A DNA stretch of 64,000 nt from Burkholderia seminalis DSM 23518 (GCF_902832885.1 NZ_CADFDK010000019.1:1-64000), one strand, 5' to 3'. Positions 18,941-28,269 are shown, counted from the stretch's first letter. The notes: generated by a model not told the origin, from the sequence alone. Numbers and translations: made by a program.

Positions 18941-19029
18941 TTTCGGACGAATCGCGACCTTGGCCGGATGGAGTGCGGAAATTTGGGGGCAAATCGTTGG
19001 GGCGCTCCAGCGGGCATACTCGTCCGAAA
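18941..19029. promoter_or_regulatory. Spaced 10-bp inverted repeat upstream of the HTH gene
   Basis: TTTCGGACGA at 18941-18950 and TCGTCCGAAA at 19020-19029 are exact inverted copies 69 nt apart, in the gap between the HTH gene and mnmE. This could be a pair of half-operators permitting looping. The remainder of 18880-19208 is otherwise plain; TACAAT at 19138 may be the mnmE -10. Confidence 0.4.
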
Positions 19030-19208
19030 CGATGGCAAAGTCATCGCGCTGGACTGATACTCGGCTTATCCCCGGCGGGATAAATTCGGGCGAGTTCGAA
19101 TCCGGCACGGTGGCCGGTCGCGTGTGAGCCGGCACGCTACAATGCCGGCGTTCCGATGCCCGAACTGTTGTGCGGGCGCACCGTTTTCATCCTGATCACC
19201 CGATTCCC

Positions 19209-20603
19209 ATGCTCGCTACCGACTCCGATCCGATCGTCGCCATCGCCACTGCTGCCGGCCGAGGGGGCATCGGGGTCGTCCGCGTATCGTTCGGGCGCGG
19301 CGGCGAGGCGGCCGCGCTGCCGCTGATCGACGCGTTGTGCGGGCAGAAGCTGGCGCCGCGCCATGCGAGCTACGTGCCGTTCCTCGACGAGCATGGCGCG
19401 CCGCTCGACCGCGGGATCGCGCTGTATTTCCCGGCGCCGCATTCGTACACCGGCGAGCACGTGCTCGAACTGCAGGGGCATGGCGGGCCGATCGTGATGC
19501 AACTGCTGCTGCAGCGTTGCCTGGATGCCGGGCGCGGTTTCGGGCTGCGGCTCGCGGAGCCGGGCGAGTTCACGCGCCGCGCGTTCCTGAACGACAAGCT
19601 CGACCTCGCGCAGGCCGAGGCCGTCGCCGACCTGATCGAGGCGAGCACGGAGGCCGCGGCGCGCTCGGCGGGGCGTTCGCTCGATGGGGCGTTCTCGCGG
19701 CAGATCCATGCGCTCGTCGACGACGTGATCACGTTGCGGATGCTGGTCGAGGCGACGCTCGATTTTCCGGAAGAGGAGATCGACTTCCTCGAGGCGGCCG
19801 ACGCGCGCGGCAAGCTCGCGAGGATCCGCGCGCAGCTGGCGCATGTGCTCGGCGATGCGCGGCAGGGGGCGCTGCTGCGCGAAGGGCTGTCGGTCGTGCT
19901 CGCGGGGCAGCCGAACGTCGGCAAGTCGTCGCTGCTGAATGCGCTGGCCGGCGCGGAGCTGGCGATCGTCACGCCGATCGCCGGGACGACGCGCGACAAG
20001 GTCGCGCAGACCATCCAGGTCGAGGGGATTCCGCTGCACATCATCGATACGGCCGGGCTGCGCGAGACCGAGGATGAAGTCGAGCGGATCGGCATCGCGC
20101 GCACGTGGAGCGAGATCGAGCGCGCGGATGTCGTGCTGCATCTGCTCGATTCGCGCACGGGAATGACGCCCGATGACGAAGTGATCGCGGCGCGCTTTCC
20201 CGGCGGCGTGCCGGTGGTGCGCGTGCTGAACAAGACGGACCTGACCGGCGTGCCGGCGTGCGTCGAGCATCCGGCGGCGGAAGGCGACCTGACCGAGGTG
20301 CATCTGTCGGCGAAGCGCGGCGACGGCATCGACATGCTGCGCGCGGAACTGCTGCGGATCGCCGGGTGGCAGGCGGGCGCCGAAGGCGTGTACCTCGCGC
20401 GCGAGCGGCATCTGATCGCGCTGCGGGCCGCGCAGGAACACCTGGCGCAGGCGGCGGATCACGCGGAGCAACGCGCTCAGTCGCTCGACCTGTTTGCCGA
20501 GGAGCTGCGGCTCGCGCAGGAGCAACTGAATTCGATTACCGGGGAGTTCACGTCGGATGATCTGCTGGGGGTGATTTTCAGCAGGTTCTGCATCGGGAAG
20601 TGA
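19209..20603 (+). CDS. mnmE: tRNA modification GTPase MnmE (TrmE)
   Basis: 464 residues. Formyl-THF-binding N-domain ([20 protein letters not shown]), GTPase G1 GQPNVGKSS (233-241), DTAGLRET (280-287), NKTDL, and the C-terminal FCIGK with its catalytic-type Cys. With MnmG it makes the cmnm5 group at wobble U34 of tRNAs. The ATG at 19209 matches the family start. Its position downstream of yidC is conserved. Confidence 0.97.
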   Translation: MLATDSDPIVAIATAAGRGGIGVVRVSFGRGGEAAALPLIDALCGQKLAPRHASYVPFLDEHGAPLDRGIALYFPAPHSYTGEHVLELQGHGGPIVMQLLLQRCLDAGRGFGLRLAEPGEFTRRAFLNDKLDLAQAEAVADLIEASTEAAARSAGRSLDGAFSRQIHALVDDVITLRMLVEATLDFPEEEIDFLEAADARGKLARIRAQLAHVLGDARQGALLREGLSVVLAGQPNVGKSSLLNALAGAELAIVTPIAGTTRDKVAQTIQVEGIPLHIIDTAGLRETEDEVERIGIARTWSEIERADVVLHLLDSRTGMTPDDEVIAARFPGGVPVVRVLNKTDLTGVPACVEHPAAEGDLTEVHLSAKRGDGIDMLRAELLRIAGWQAGAEGVYLARERHLIALRAAQEHLAQAADHAEQRAQSLDLFAEELRLAQEQLNSITGEFTSDDLLGVIFSRFCIGK

Positions 20604-20799
20604 GCGGCCGCCTGGGACGAGACGGGCGGCTCTCTTGTCAGGCGATCTCGGTCGCCCTGTTGCTTACGACACTACGCTGCACGACCACCGTGCTTGCGCT
20701 CGTCGCGCCGATCGCTTGGCGAAAATCAAACCGTCGACGCATCGATCACGACGGCGCGTCGGCCGTTACGCGAGCGACGCGCCGGAATCCTCGCCAGCA

Positions 20800-20919
20800 T
20801 CAATCCCAATGACGATGATGGTGGTAATACCCGTCGCCGTAGTACCCACCGTCAGGCACCACGATACAGCCGCTCAGCAACACGGCGACGCCGGCAATCA
20901 GCAAAAGGGTCTTCTTCAT
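20800..20919 (-). CDS. Small predicted lipoprotein, Gly/Tyr/His-rich
   Basis: 39 residues translated from the minus strand: MKKTLLLIAGVAVLLSGC, then IVVPDGGYYGDGYYHHHRHWD. A lipobox LLSGC with Cys18 marks a signal-peptidase II substrate. The mature peptide is only 22 residues, ending in a Tyr/His cluster that could bind metal. SD AGGTGA lies 6 nt before the ATG. I do not recognise a named family. The coding signs (signal peptide, SD, stop placement) are convincing despite the small size. Confidence 0.72.
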   Translation of the reverse strand: MKKTLLLIAGVAVLLSGCIVVPDGGYYGDGYYHHHRHWD

Positions 20920-21069
20920 GGCGTTCACCTGCTCGGGTTCGATATGAAGCCCAGCATAGCGAGCGCCATCAACACCGGCTGTAAGCGATCGTATCGCCGC
21001 TCCGCAATCCGTAACGGCGGATTATTCCGGTCACAATGACCGTAACAAATAGCCAAACAGCAGACGTTT

Positions 21070-22428
21070 TCACGCGACGACGACCCGGTTTCGCCCCGTA
21101 TCCTTTGCACGATACAGCGCGGCATCGGCGGCTTCGATCAACGCGTCGGTCGTCGACAGATCGTCGGCCGACACGGTCGCGCAACCGATGCTGACGCTCA
21201 CGCGTCCGGCCGGCGAATCGGGCATCTCGAGGTTGAGCCGAAGCACGGCTTCGCGCGCTTCGTCGGCCACCACGCGCGCACCGCGCGCACCGGTGTTCGG
21301 CAACACGATCGCGAACTCCTCGCCACCGTAACGCGCGACGATATCGGCGGGCCGCCGCACCGCACCGGCCAGCGCATTCGCGACCGCGATCAGGCACGCA
21401 TCGCCCTTCACGTGACCGAACGTGTCGTTGTAGGCCTTGAAGTGATCGACGTCGACCATCAGCAGCGACAGCGGTTCGCCCTGGCGCCGCGCCTGCAGGA
21501 ACAGCGTGTGGAAATGGTCGTTGAAGTGGCTGCGGTTGAATGCGCCGGTGAGCCCGTCGCGCGCGGATGAGCGAACCAGCGTTGCATGCGCCTCGAACAG
21601 CTGCTGGTACAGCATCGTCACTTCCCACGCGAGCACGCAGACGAGCACGCCCGGCGTGAACATGCTGAACACGCGCGCGACGTACCAGCCGACCGTGAAG
21701 CGGTTCGTCGTCAGCAGGTTCAGCGTCGTGTCGGTCAGGCACGCGAGCACCGCGATCGCGAGCCACAGGTCGAGCGTCGTGCGCAGCCGGCCGGTGGCGA
21801 GCACCGCGACGAGCGCGAGCGCGTTGAGGAGCCACACGACGAGCGCGATGCCGTTGACGGGCAGCACGGCCGCGTCGCCGGGCGGATGGAACGCCGGCGG
21901 CAGCGACACGTTCAGCGCGAGCGCGCACAGCAGCGCCGCGGCGACGGCCGGCCCGCCGACGAGCGCGACCGTCCAGCGGCGCGTCTCGTGCTCGCCGACC
22001 GGTGCGCGCGTCAATCGCTCGCGCGCGAACAGCGCGGCCATCACGAAGCACGGGAAGCCGGCATGCCAGAAGATCCACATCCATGCGGCGCTTTGGGGGC
22101 GCGCGCCGAGCAGGCCGTGCGGCGCGAATACGCCGGGAAAGGTGAGCAGTTGCAGTGCGACGGCGAGCGCGGTGAACGCATAGGCGCCGCCGAGTGCGCC
22201 GAGCACGGGCTGGCGCGTGACGGTGAACTGCGCGCCGAGGAAGAACGCGGCGATGCTCGCGGTCGTGAACACGGTGAGCGCGCACATCGGCATGAACGGC
22301 TCGACGGCCGGTAGCGCGACATTCGCGTGCGGCGCGGCGATCCCGAGCGCGAGCAGGATGACGAGCGCCGTCAGCGCGCCGAACCAGAGCTGACGTCGCG
22401 TCGTGTGCTGGATCAGGATGCCTTCCAT
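21070..22428 (-). CDS. Membrane diguanylate cyclase (MASE4-like sensor, GGDEF)
   Basis: 452 residues. About eight hydrophobic segments in the first 270 residues form a MASE4-type membrane sensor. A GGDEF domain follows (RDGLTGAFNRSHF; LLMVDVDHFKAYNDTFGH; active loop GGEEF at 368-372). The product-inhibition I-site RPAD sits exactly five residues before GGEEF, so a feedback-controlled, active cyclase making c-di-GMP is expected. No EAL domain. It stands alone, convergent with mnmE apart from the small lipoprotein gene. Confidence 0.92.
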   Translation of the reverse strand: MEGILIQHTTRRQLWFGALTALVILLALGIAAPHANVALPAVEPFMPMCALTVFTTASIAAFFLGAQFTVTRQPVLGALGGAYAFTALAVALQLLTFPGVFAPHGLLGARPQSAAWMWIFWHAGFPCFVMAALFARERLTRAPVGEHETRRWTVALVGGPAVAAALLCALALNVSLPPAFHPPGDAAVLPVNGIALVVWLLNALALVAVLATGRLRTTLDLWLAIAVLACLTDTTLNLLTTNRFTVGWYVARVFSMFTPGVLVCVLAWEVTMLYQQLFEAHATLVRSSARDGLTGAFNRSHFNDHFHTLFLQARRQGEPLSLLMVDVDHFKAYNDTFGHVKGDACLIAVANALAGAVRRPADIVARYGGEEFAIVLPNTGARGARVVADEAREAVLRLNLEMPDSPAGRVSVSIGCATVSADDLSTTDALIEAADAALYRAKDTGRNRVVVA

Positions 22429-22536
22429 GGAGTCCCCCGGACACGCGTGCCCGCACCCGATCTTGCGCCGGGCGGCACGCCTCCCGGTCGCGGCGCGACC
22501 GGTGCGGCCCGATCCTATCGCGTTATCGGCATCCGC

Positions 22537-22785
22537 TCAAATGCCGAGCCCCGGGCCGAAGTTGCCGGCGACCCAGTGCGTGACGGCATCGACGTCCGCG
22601 TAGTCCTGTTCGGGCAGGCCGTCGAGCATCGACAGCACTTCGTTGCTGGCGCCGGCGTCGCGCGCGGCATCGACGATCGCATCCTTGTTCGCCGGGTAGC
22701 GGACGGCCGCCAGCACGTCGGCGATCTGCAGGTCGATCGTTTCGTGAGGGATATCGTGAGCAGGGGCAGCGGGCTTGTCGTTCAC
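22537..22785 (-). CDS. DUF2795 domain protein
   Basis: 82 residues. The pattern VLAAVRYPANKDAIVDAARDAGASNEVLSMLDGLPEQDYADVDAVTHWV has the DUF2795 features: Y/F-P-A-x-K, a helix, then LP-x-x-x-Y-x-x-x-x-V. The function of the family is unknown; it is small, soluble and acidic. It sits downstream of a tiny membrane protein gene on the same strand. Confidence 0.8.
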   Translation of the reverse strand: MNDKPAAPAHDIPHETIDLQIADVLAAVRYPANKDAIVDAARDAGASNEVLSMLDGLPEQDYADVDAVTHWVAGNFGPGLGI

Positions 22786-22896
22786 GTCGGCGTCTCGCGG
22801 GTTGGGCGGGAATCGGGTCGAAGGGGCGGTGCAGCGCGCGTTACTTGGCCCGGGGCGTCCGGGCCGGCGCGTGCTGCGGATCGAGGGTGAACCGGC

Positions 22897-23067
22897 TCAA
22901 TGGCCGCGTCGCACGCGGCGCCACGGATGCTTCCAGTCGATATGCGGTGCGTTTTCGTCGCGTGGATGCTGGCGCCGGTGTTCTTGCCACAGTTCGTCGG
23001 AAAACAGCGCCGCGACGATGACGAGCGGCAGCACGAGGAATATTCCGAGTATGACTTGCTCGATCAC
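22897..23067 (-). CDS. Small predicted membrane protein
   Basis: 56 residues from a GTG start with a perfect SD (AAGGAGG, 5-nt spacing). Residues 2-22 are one hydrophobic helix (IEQVILGIFLVLPLVIVAAL), followed by a basic tail with DELWQEHRRQHPRDENAPHIDW. Likely a single-pass inner-membrane peptide with its tail in the cytoplasm. No family is recognised. It is on the minus strand 111 nt before DUF2795, divergent from speG. Confidence 0.65.
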   Translation of the reverse strand: MIEQVILGIFLVLPLVIVAALFSDELWQEHRRQHPRDENAPHIDWKHPWRRVRRGH

Positions 23068-23218
23068 GATAGCCTCCTTGCGGTGGCAGGAACCCTTGCT
23101 CCCATTCTAGGCTCTGAACCTCGCCCGCGTTCAATTTCTTACAGTGCGGAACGGGCCCGGACGCGGCCGTGCCGCGCGGGCGTTCCGCCCGTGCGCCGGC
23201 ATCAAACAGGACACCAAC

Positions 23219-23776
23219 ATGCAACTCCAGAACGATACCCACACGCTCGCGCTGCGGCCCCTGGAGCGCCAGGACCTGCGCTTCGTCCACGAGCTGAACA
23301 ACGACGCGAAGATCATGCGCTACTGGTTCGAGGAGCCGTACGAAACCTTCTCGGAACTGTCGCAACTGTACGACCGCCACGTGCACGACCAGCGCGAACG
23401 CCGGTTCGTCGCGGTCGATGCGCAACGCGAGCTGGTCGGCCTCGTCGAGCTGATCGAGCTCGACTACATCCACCGCCGCGGCGAGTTCCAGATCATCATC
23501 GCGCCGCAATGCCAGGGGCGCGGTTATGCAGGGCAGGCGACGCGCCTCGCGATCGAGTACGCCTTCAAGGTGCTGAACATGCGCAAGCTGTACCTGATCG
23601 TCGACACGTCGAATGCGGCGGCGATTCACGTGTACGAGAAATGCGGATTCCAGCACGAAGCCGAATTGAAGGAAGAATTTTTCGGAAACGGCGCGTATCA
23701 CAACGCCTATCGCATGTGCATTTTCCAGCGCGATTATTTCGAACGCCAGCAATCCAGTCCGAATAAGGCAGGGTAA
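23219..23776 (+). CDS. speG: Spermidine N1-acetyltransferase
   Basis: 185 residues, GNAT fold. It is near-collinear with E. coli Spe[69 protein letters not shown] (acetyl-CoA loop QGRGYA) and [22 protein letters not shown]. It uses acetyl-CoA to detoxify spermidine or spermine. The ATG at 23219 follows a poor SD but gives the family start; an extended upstream frame is not family-like. Confidence 0.92.
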   Translation: MQLQNDTHTLALRPLERQDLRFVHELNNDAKIMRYWFEEPYETFSELSQLYDRHVHDQRERRFVAVDAQRELVGLVELIELDYIHRRGEFQIIIAPQCQGRGYAGQATRLAIEYAFKVLNMRKLYLIVDTSNAAAIHVYEKCGFQHEAELKEEFFGNGAYHNAYRMCIFQRDYFERQQSSPNKAG

Positions 23777-24263
23777 ACACGCTCGCGAAAAACGCTTGCG
23801 ACGGAACCTTCTCGGGTGCCGAATCCATGCGGGGAACTACGGATAAATACGGATTCGCTTATACCTGGCATTTTTCTTGTGTCGGGTAATGGCGATTCCG
23901 CGCTGCGGTAAAGTCGAATCGTTTCGGATGACTTTATGTGCGGCGCATCAAAATGATCGGGATCACGAAATGGATTATCCAAACCGTTCAATTGCCGCCA
24001 TGTAACTTGGATGAAAGCCTTGTCGGATAACGCTTTCCGCCCGGCGTGACGGGGCTGTCCGCCACGCGACAGGTGTTTTCCGCCGCATGCGCGCGCGAAA
24101 AACGGGCTGGGCACGGGGGTGCGACAATCCGCCGCTATTGCGGTCGCACAACAAATGTGCTTGCTATCGTTTGCCGGTCTTCTAAAGTGAAAAACGCGGG
24201 TTCACGATCATCTTTAAACGCATAGCTAACCCCAGCCTGGTGCCCGCAGCCTGGAGACAGAAC
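23777..24263. other. Intergenic region upstream of the secreted-protein gene
   Basis: About 490 nt without a supported gene. The only structure noted is an imperfect hairpin at 24119-24149 (GTGCGAC / GTCGCAC enclosing CCGC / GCGG), about 115 nt before the next ATG. It may be part of the 5' leader or a regulator site. The rest shows nothing. Confidence 0.4.
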
Positions 24264-24611
24264 ATGATGAAGCGTACCGGTATCCTTTTTGCCCTCGTCG
24301 GCGCATTTTGCGCGGTGTCGATTGCCCGGGCCGGCGGCGATTCCGCCGTGAAGCCGAAGCAGGAAATCCAGTTGACGAAGAATGCGTGGGGCTGCCTGTC
24401 GAAAGACAATCTGGATTCCGTACTGAATCACGAGCGTGACGGCAAGTCGCAGGCGAAGCAGCAGTACTTCGACGACTTCCGTTGCCTGTCGGTGCCGGAA
24501 GGCCAGCGCTTCCGCGTGGTGTCGGTCGACCAGGGCGACGTGCAGTTCGTCAGCGCCGACAACAGCGACCAGCAAGGCCTCTGGACCGATTCGCGCTTCG
24601 TGAAGCAGTAA
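24264..24611 (+). CDS. Small secreted protein of unknown function
   Basis: 115 residues with a Sec signal peptide (MMKRTGILFALVGAFCAVSIARA, cleavage after ARA). The mature part is about 92 residues with two Cys (CLSKDN and FRCLSVPEG), which may form a disulfide. It contains RVVSVDQGDVQFVSADNSDQ, reminiscent of a small beta-sheet domain. SD GGAG lies 9 nt upstream. A GC hairpin follows the stop. I do not recognise the family. Confidence 0.75.
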   Translation: MMKRTGILFALVGAFCAVSIARAGGDSAVKPKQEIQLTKNAWGCLSKDNLDSVLNHERDGKSQAKQQYFDDFRCLSVPEGQRFRVVSVDQGDVQFVSADNSDQQGLWTDSRFVKQ

Positions 24612-24683
24612 CCGATCCATCCCCGCGCAGTCGCACGACGCGCGAGCGCGCCGGCCCGAGGTGCCGGCGGCGCGAACCGAACA

Positions 24684-24705
24684 CGGCCCGGCTGATGCCG
24701 GGCCG
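24684..24705 (+). terminator. GC-rich hairpin after the secreted-protein gene
   Basis: CGGCCCGGC-TGAT-GCCGGGCCG, a 9-bp perfect stem 70 nt after the stop, but without a real T-run. It is a probable weak or Rho-assisted terminator. Confidence 0.4.
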
Positions 24706-24800
24706 TTGCGCTGTGGGGCACGCATGACACGCGCCGGGCGGCGCGCATTCGGTATCATCACGGCCCGACCGAACCGAATGCCCGCCCGGGCCGACTCCGC

Positions 24801-25355
24801 ATGGCGCTGAAATCCACGATCTACAAAGCCGAACTGCAAATCGCCGACATGGATCGGCACTACTACGCCGATCACGCGCTGACGGTGGCGCGCCATCCGT
24901 CGGAAACCGACGACCGGATGATGGTGCGCATCGTCGCGTTCGCGCTGTTCGCGCACGAGCGGCTCGAATTCTGCAAGGGGCTGTCGGACGTCGACGAACC
25001 CGATCTGTGGCAGAAGGACCTGACGGGTGCGATCGACGTGTGGATCGAGGCCGGCCAGCCCGACGAACGGCGCATCTCGAAGGCGGCCGGCCGCGCCGGG
25101 CAGGTCACGGTGATCGCGTACGGCGGCAAGACCTCGGATATCTGGTGGCAGGGCGTGCGCAGCAAGGTCGAACGGCTGCGCAACGTGCAGGTGCTGTCGC
25201 TCGCCGACGGCGTCGCGAGCGCGCTCGGGCAGCTCGCGGAGCGCACGATGCGCCTGCAGTGCACGGTGCAGGACGGCGCGGCGTGGATCTCGAGCGCGGA
25301 CCACGATCCCGTTGCGGTCGAATGGACGGTGCTGAAGGCGCGCGCGGACGCGTGA
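24801..25355 (+). CDS. yaeQ: YaeQ family protein
   Basis: 184 residues, collinear with E. coli YaeQ: MALKSTIYKAELQIADMD, LTVARHPSETDDRMMVR, DEPDLW, DVWIEAGQPDERRI, IWWQ and RTMRLQCTVQDGAAWIS. The fold is PD-(D/E)XK-like, but the enzymatic role is not established. It is a single gene before the convergent VOC gene. Confidence 0.92.
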   Translation: MALKSTIYKAELQIADMDRHYYADHALTVARHPSETDDRMMVRIVAFALFAHERLEFCKGLSDVDEPDLWQKDLTGAIDVWIEAGQPDERRISKAAGRAGQVTVIAYGGKTSDIWWQGVRSKVERLRNVQVLSLADGVASALGQLAERTMRLQCTVQDGAAWISSADHDPVAVEWTVLKARADA

Positions 25356-25376
25356 CGGCCCGCATGCCGGCCGCGT

Positions 25377-25790
25377 TCAGCCGATCGCGGGCGGCGGCCC
25401 CTTGAATTCGACCATGTTGCCTTCGGGATCGAACAGGTAGATCGACGGCCCGTAGCCGCCGGCGCCGTAGCGGTCGGCCGGGGCGCCCGGGCGCGCGCCG
25501 TGCGCGGCGAAATGGGCGATCAATGCGTCGGGGTCGAACGGCTCGACGCGCAGGCACAGGTGATCCAGGTTGCGCCCGGTGCCGGGCGGCCCGCTGTCGG
25601 GGCGGTCGATCGGGCCGCCGACGGTCAGCAGGTCGATCAGCGCATCGCCGGCGCGCAACTGCACGAGGCCCAGATCGGGCTGCTCCTTTTCCACATGGCA
25701 GCCGACGGCGTCGCAGTAAAAGCGCGTCATCGCCGCCATGTCGGTCACGCGCAGCACGATGTGATCGATCCCGCGGATGGTGGGCTTCAT
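25377..25790 (-). CDS. VOC (glyoxalase/dioxygenase superfamily) protein
   Basis: 137 residues. Two beta-alpha-beta-beta-beta modules: IRGIDHIVLRVTDMAAMTRFYCDAVG and NLDHLCLRVEPFDPDALIAHF, ending in SIYLFDPEGNMVEFKG. Metal-ligand type His and Glu (DH in the first module, DHL in the second, VEF at the end) are present. The substrate is unknown; many such proteins are fosfomycin-resistance- or glyoxalase-like. The ATG at 25790 has AAGGAG about 10 nt upstream. Confidence 0.85.
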   Translation of the reverse strand: MKPTIRGIDHIVLRVTDMAAMTRFYCDAVGCHVEKEQPDLGLVQLRAGDALIDLLTVGGPIDRPDSGPPGTGRNLDHLCLRVEPFDPDALIAHFAAHGARPGAPADRYGAGGYGPSIYLFDPEGNMVEFKGPPPAIG

Positions 25791-25877
25791 GAACCGATAC
25801 TCCTTCGCAGTCGACGAGCATCGAGTGTAGACGCATCGCGCCTGCGCCGCCGGCCGGAACACGGCACAATCGACAGA

Positions 25878-25947
25878 CGAAAAAAAGCCCGTTCACGCAG
25901 TGCGGAACGGGCTTAATCCATATCAGGAGGAGACATGGAGGAGACAG
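25878..25947 (-). ncRNA. Predicted small RNA with tandem CUCCUCC motifs
   Basis: On the minus strand a promoter (TTGCGT, 17 nt, TATAGT) is followed by a predicted about 70-nt transcript. It opens with two copies of TCTCCTCC (…CTGTCTCCTCCATG, then TCTCCTCCTGAT) and ends in a perfect 10-bp hairpin AAGCCCGTTC / GAACGGGCTT and a T-run. There is no convincing coding frame. Pyrimidine-rich CCUCC segments are complementary to ribosome binding sites, so a translational regulator acting on many mRNAs is the natural inference. It is unverified. Confidence 0.65.
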
Positions 25948-25952
25948 TTCCA

Positions 25953-25981
25953 ACTATACACACGGCGATGGTGCGACGCAA
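25953..25981 (-). promoter_or_regulatory. sRNA promoter
   Basis: Reading the minus strand: TTGCGT, exactly 17 nt, TATAGT (5 of 6 consensus). The start point is expected near 25947. Confidence 0.55.
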
Positions 25982-26221
25982 TATTCCGTTTGCAAAAAAA
26001 CGTCAGGACGGCGATTTGTCGCATCCGCACTGCAGCAAAATGGTGACGGGACGACGACGAAAACCGCGCCGGAGCAGCCGTTTCGGGTGTTTTGTCGGAT
26101 GGACGGCCGGTCGATGTGTCCCCGGTTCGGCCGCGCGAATCACAGAGCAAGATTCAGGGCGCGACGGCAGGTGCCGATGTCTAGAGTGGGCACCATCTAC
26201 ACTAGAGCGTGCGAGGTTCAG

Positions 26222-27313
26222 ATGAAAACTGCCTATCCGACCGACGATGCCCGCTGGGGCGCCGTGACCAAGCGCGATCCGCATGCGGACGGCGCGTTCT
26301 TCTATGCCGTGAGCACGACCGGCGTGTTCTGCCGTCCGACCTGCGCGTCGCGGCTGCCGCGCCGCGGGAACGTGTCGTTCTTCGCCGATCCGGCGGCCGC
26401 GCGCGCGGCCGGCTTCCGGCCCTGCAAGCGCTGTCAGCCGGAAGGGCTGCCGCGCGAGCTCGAGATCGTCAACCGCGCGTGCGCGGTGCTCGACGCGCAT
26501 GCCGAGCGGCTCACGCTGCAGCAACTGAGCGATGCCGTGCACGTGAGCCCGTTCCACCTGCAGCGGCTCTTCAAGCGCGTGGTCGGCGTGTCGCCGCGGC
26601 AGTACCAGGCCGCGCAGCGCGGCGCCGCGTTGCGGCAGGCGCTGCAAAGCGGGCAGCCGGTCACGCAGGCGGCCGTCGATGCGGGTTTCAACTCGCCGTC
26701 GCGGCTCTATGCGTCGGTGCCGCGCGAGCTCGGGATGGCGCCGTCCGCGTTCCGCCGCCAGGGCGCCGGCCTGACGATCGACTATGCGACCGCGTCGACG
26801 TCGCTCGGCACGGTGCTCGTCGCCGCGACCGGGCAGGGCATCTGCCGGATCGCGTTCGGCGACGAACCGGCGGCGCTCGTCGGCGAGCTGAAGGACGCCT
26901 TTGCCCGCGCCGAGCTGGTCGAGGCGTCCGCCCGGCTCGCGCCATTCGTCGCGCAGATCCGCGCATACCTGGACGGCACGCGGCACGCATTCGACCTGCC
27001 GCTCGACATCGCGCCGACCGCATTTCAGCAGCGCGTGTGGGAAGCGCTCACGCATATTCCGTACGGCGAGACGCGCAGCTACTCCGAGATTGCCGAGGCG
27101 CTCGGCTCGCCGCGCGCGGTGCGGGCGGTCGCCTCCGCGTGTGCGTCGAATCCGGTCGCGCTCGCGATCCCGTGCCATCGCGTCGTGCAAAAGGGCGGCG
27201 CGCTGGCAGGATATCGCTGGGGCGTGCGCCGCAAGGCAACGCTGCTCGCATCCGAGGCGCGTCATATCCACCCCGATGAAGCCGAAGCCGTGACGGAGGG
27301 CAGTGCGGTTTGA
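26222..27313 (+). CDS. ada: Bifunctional adaptive-response regulator / O6-methylguanine-DNA methyltransferase Ada
   Basis: 363 residues. The N-terminal zinc domain has C37, C41, C68 and C71 (VFCRPTC ... CKRC); C37 would take the methyl group from phosphotriesters. An AraC-type HTH covers about 85-180 (FHLQRLFKRVVGVSPRQYQ). The C-terminal methyltransferase has the active Cys at 318 in PCHRVV. Methylated Ada activates ada and alkA, and the alkA gene overlaps its stop. The ATG at 26222 has GAGG 6 nt upstream. All key residues are intact. Confidence 0.95.
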   Translation: MKTAYPTDDARWGAVTKRDPHADGAFFYAVSTTGVFCRPTCASRLPRRGNVSFFADPAAARAAGFRPCKRCQPEGLPRELEIVNRACAVLDAHAERLTLQQLSDAVHVSPFHLQRLFKRVVGVSPRQYQAAQRGAALRQALQSGQPVTQAAVDAGFNSPSRLYASVPRELGMAPSAFRRQGAGLTIDYATASTSLGTVLVAATGQGICRIAFGDEPAALVGELKDAFARAELVEASARLAPFVAQIRAYLDGTRHAFDLPLDIAPTAFQQRVWEALTHIPYGETRSYSEIAEALGSPRAVRAVASACASNPVALAIPCHRVVQKGGALAGYRWGVRRKATLLASEARHIHPDEAEAVTEGSAV

Positions 27314-28269
27314 GCATCGAAACGACAACGATCACGTCCATCGCGAACGGCGGCCACGTGCCGCCGTCCGCGCAAATGACGCTGCGCTACCAGGCGCCGT
27401 ACGACTGGGCGCGCGTGCTGCGCTTCTTCAGCGGGCGCGCGATTCCGGGCGTCGAACAGGTCGCGGACGGCGCGTATCGCCGCATCGTCGACCTGCACGG
27501 CGATGCGGGCCGGCTCACCGTCACGAAACATCCGCGCAAGCATTGCCTGATCGCGACCGTCGAAGGGGCCGTCGCGCGTCATGTCGACGAGGCGTTCGCC
27601 GCGCGCGTCGCGACGATGTTCGACCTCGGCGCCGATCCGGCCGCGATCGGCGGCGGGCTCGGGCGCGATCCGTGGTTCGCGCCGCTCGTCGAGGCCGCGC
27701 CGGGGTTGCGCGTGCCGGGTGCGTGGTCCGGGTTCGAACTGGCCGTGCGCGCCATCGTCGGCCAGCAGGTGAGCGTGAAGGCCGCGACGACGATCGTCGG
27801 CCGGCTCGTCGAACGGGCGGGCGAGCGCGTGGTGCATGACGACGACGGCGCACCCGCGTGGCGTTTCCCGACGCCCGACGCGCTGGCCGCGTGCGATCTC
27901 GACAAGATCGGGATGCCCGGCAAGCGGGTGGCCGCGCTGACGGGCGTGGCGCGCGCGGTGGCGGCCGGCGACGTGCCGGTCGATCGCGCGCATGCCGATC
28001 TCGCGACGCTGCGCAGCGCGTGGCTCGATCTGCCGGGCATCGGTCCGTGGACCGTCGAATACATCGCGATGCGCGCGTGGCGCGACCCGGATGCGTGGCC
28101 GGCCTCCGATCTCGTGCTGATGCAGTCGATCGCCGCGCGCGATCCGGCGCTCGACCGGCTCGCCAGCCAGAAACGCCGCACCGAAGGCTGGCGGCCGTGG
28201 CGCGCGTATGCGGCGCTGCATCTGTGGAATGAGGTGGCCGACCGGGCGGGCGGCGCGCGCGGCGGGTGA
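27310..28269 (+). CDS. alkA: DNA-3-methyladenine glycosylase II AlkA
   Basis: 319 residues. N-terminal AlkA domain, then a helix-hairpin-helix-GPD fold: LPGIGPWTVEYIAMRAW (241-257) and catalytic Asp D267 in PASDLVL. It removes alkylated bases such as 3-methyladenine. The start is TTG at 27310, overlapping the ada TGA, which implies translational coupling. The sequence begins MSIETTTI. E. coli AlkA is 282 aa; the longer ends are unremarkable. Confidence 0.92.
   Translation: MSIETTTITSIANGGHVPPSAQMTLRYQAPYDWARVLRFFSGRAIPGVEQVADGAYRRIVDLHGDAGRLTVTKHPRKHCLIATVEGAVARHVDEAFAARVATMFDLGADPAAIGGGLGRDPWFAPLVEAAPGLRVPGAWSGFELAVRAIVGQQVSVKAATTIVGRLVERAGERVVHDDDGAPAWRFPTPDALAACDLDKIGMPGKRVAALTGVARAVAAGDVPVDRAHADLATLRSAWLDLPGIGPWTVEYIAMRAWRDPDAWPASDLVLMQSIAARDPALDRLASQKRRTEGWRPWRAYAALHLWNEVADRAGGARGG

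Noticed and set aside
25935-26225. 96-codon plus-strand frame starting MEETVPTIHT
   Set aside because: It runs over the predicted sRNA promoter and into the ada leader; the peptide is Arg/Ser-rich without family features. The sRNA explains the region better.
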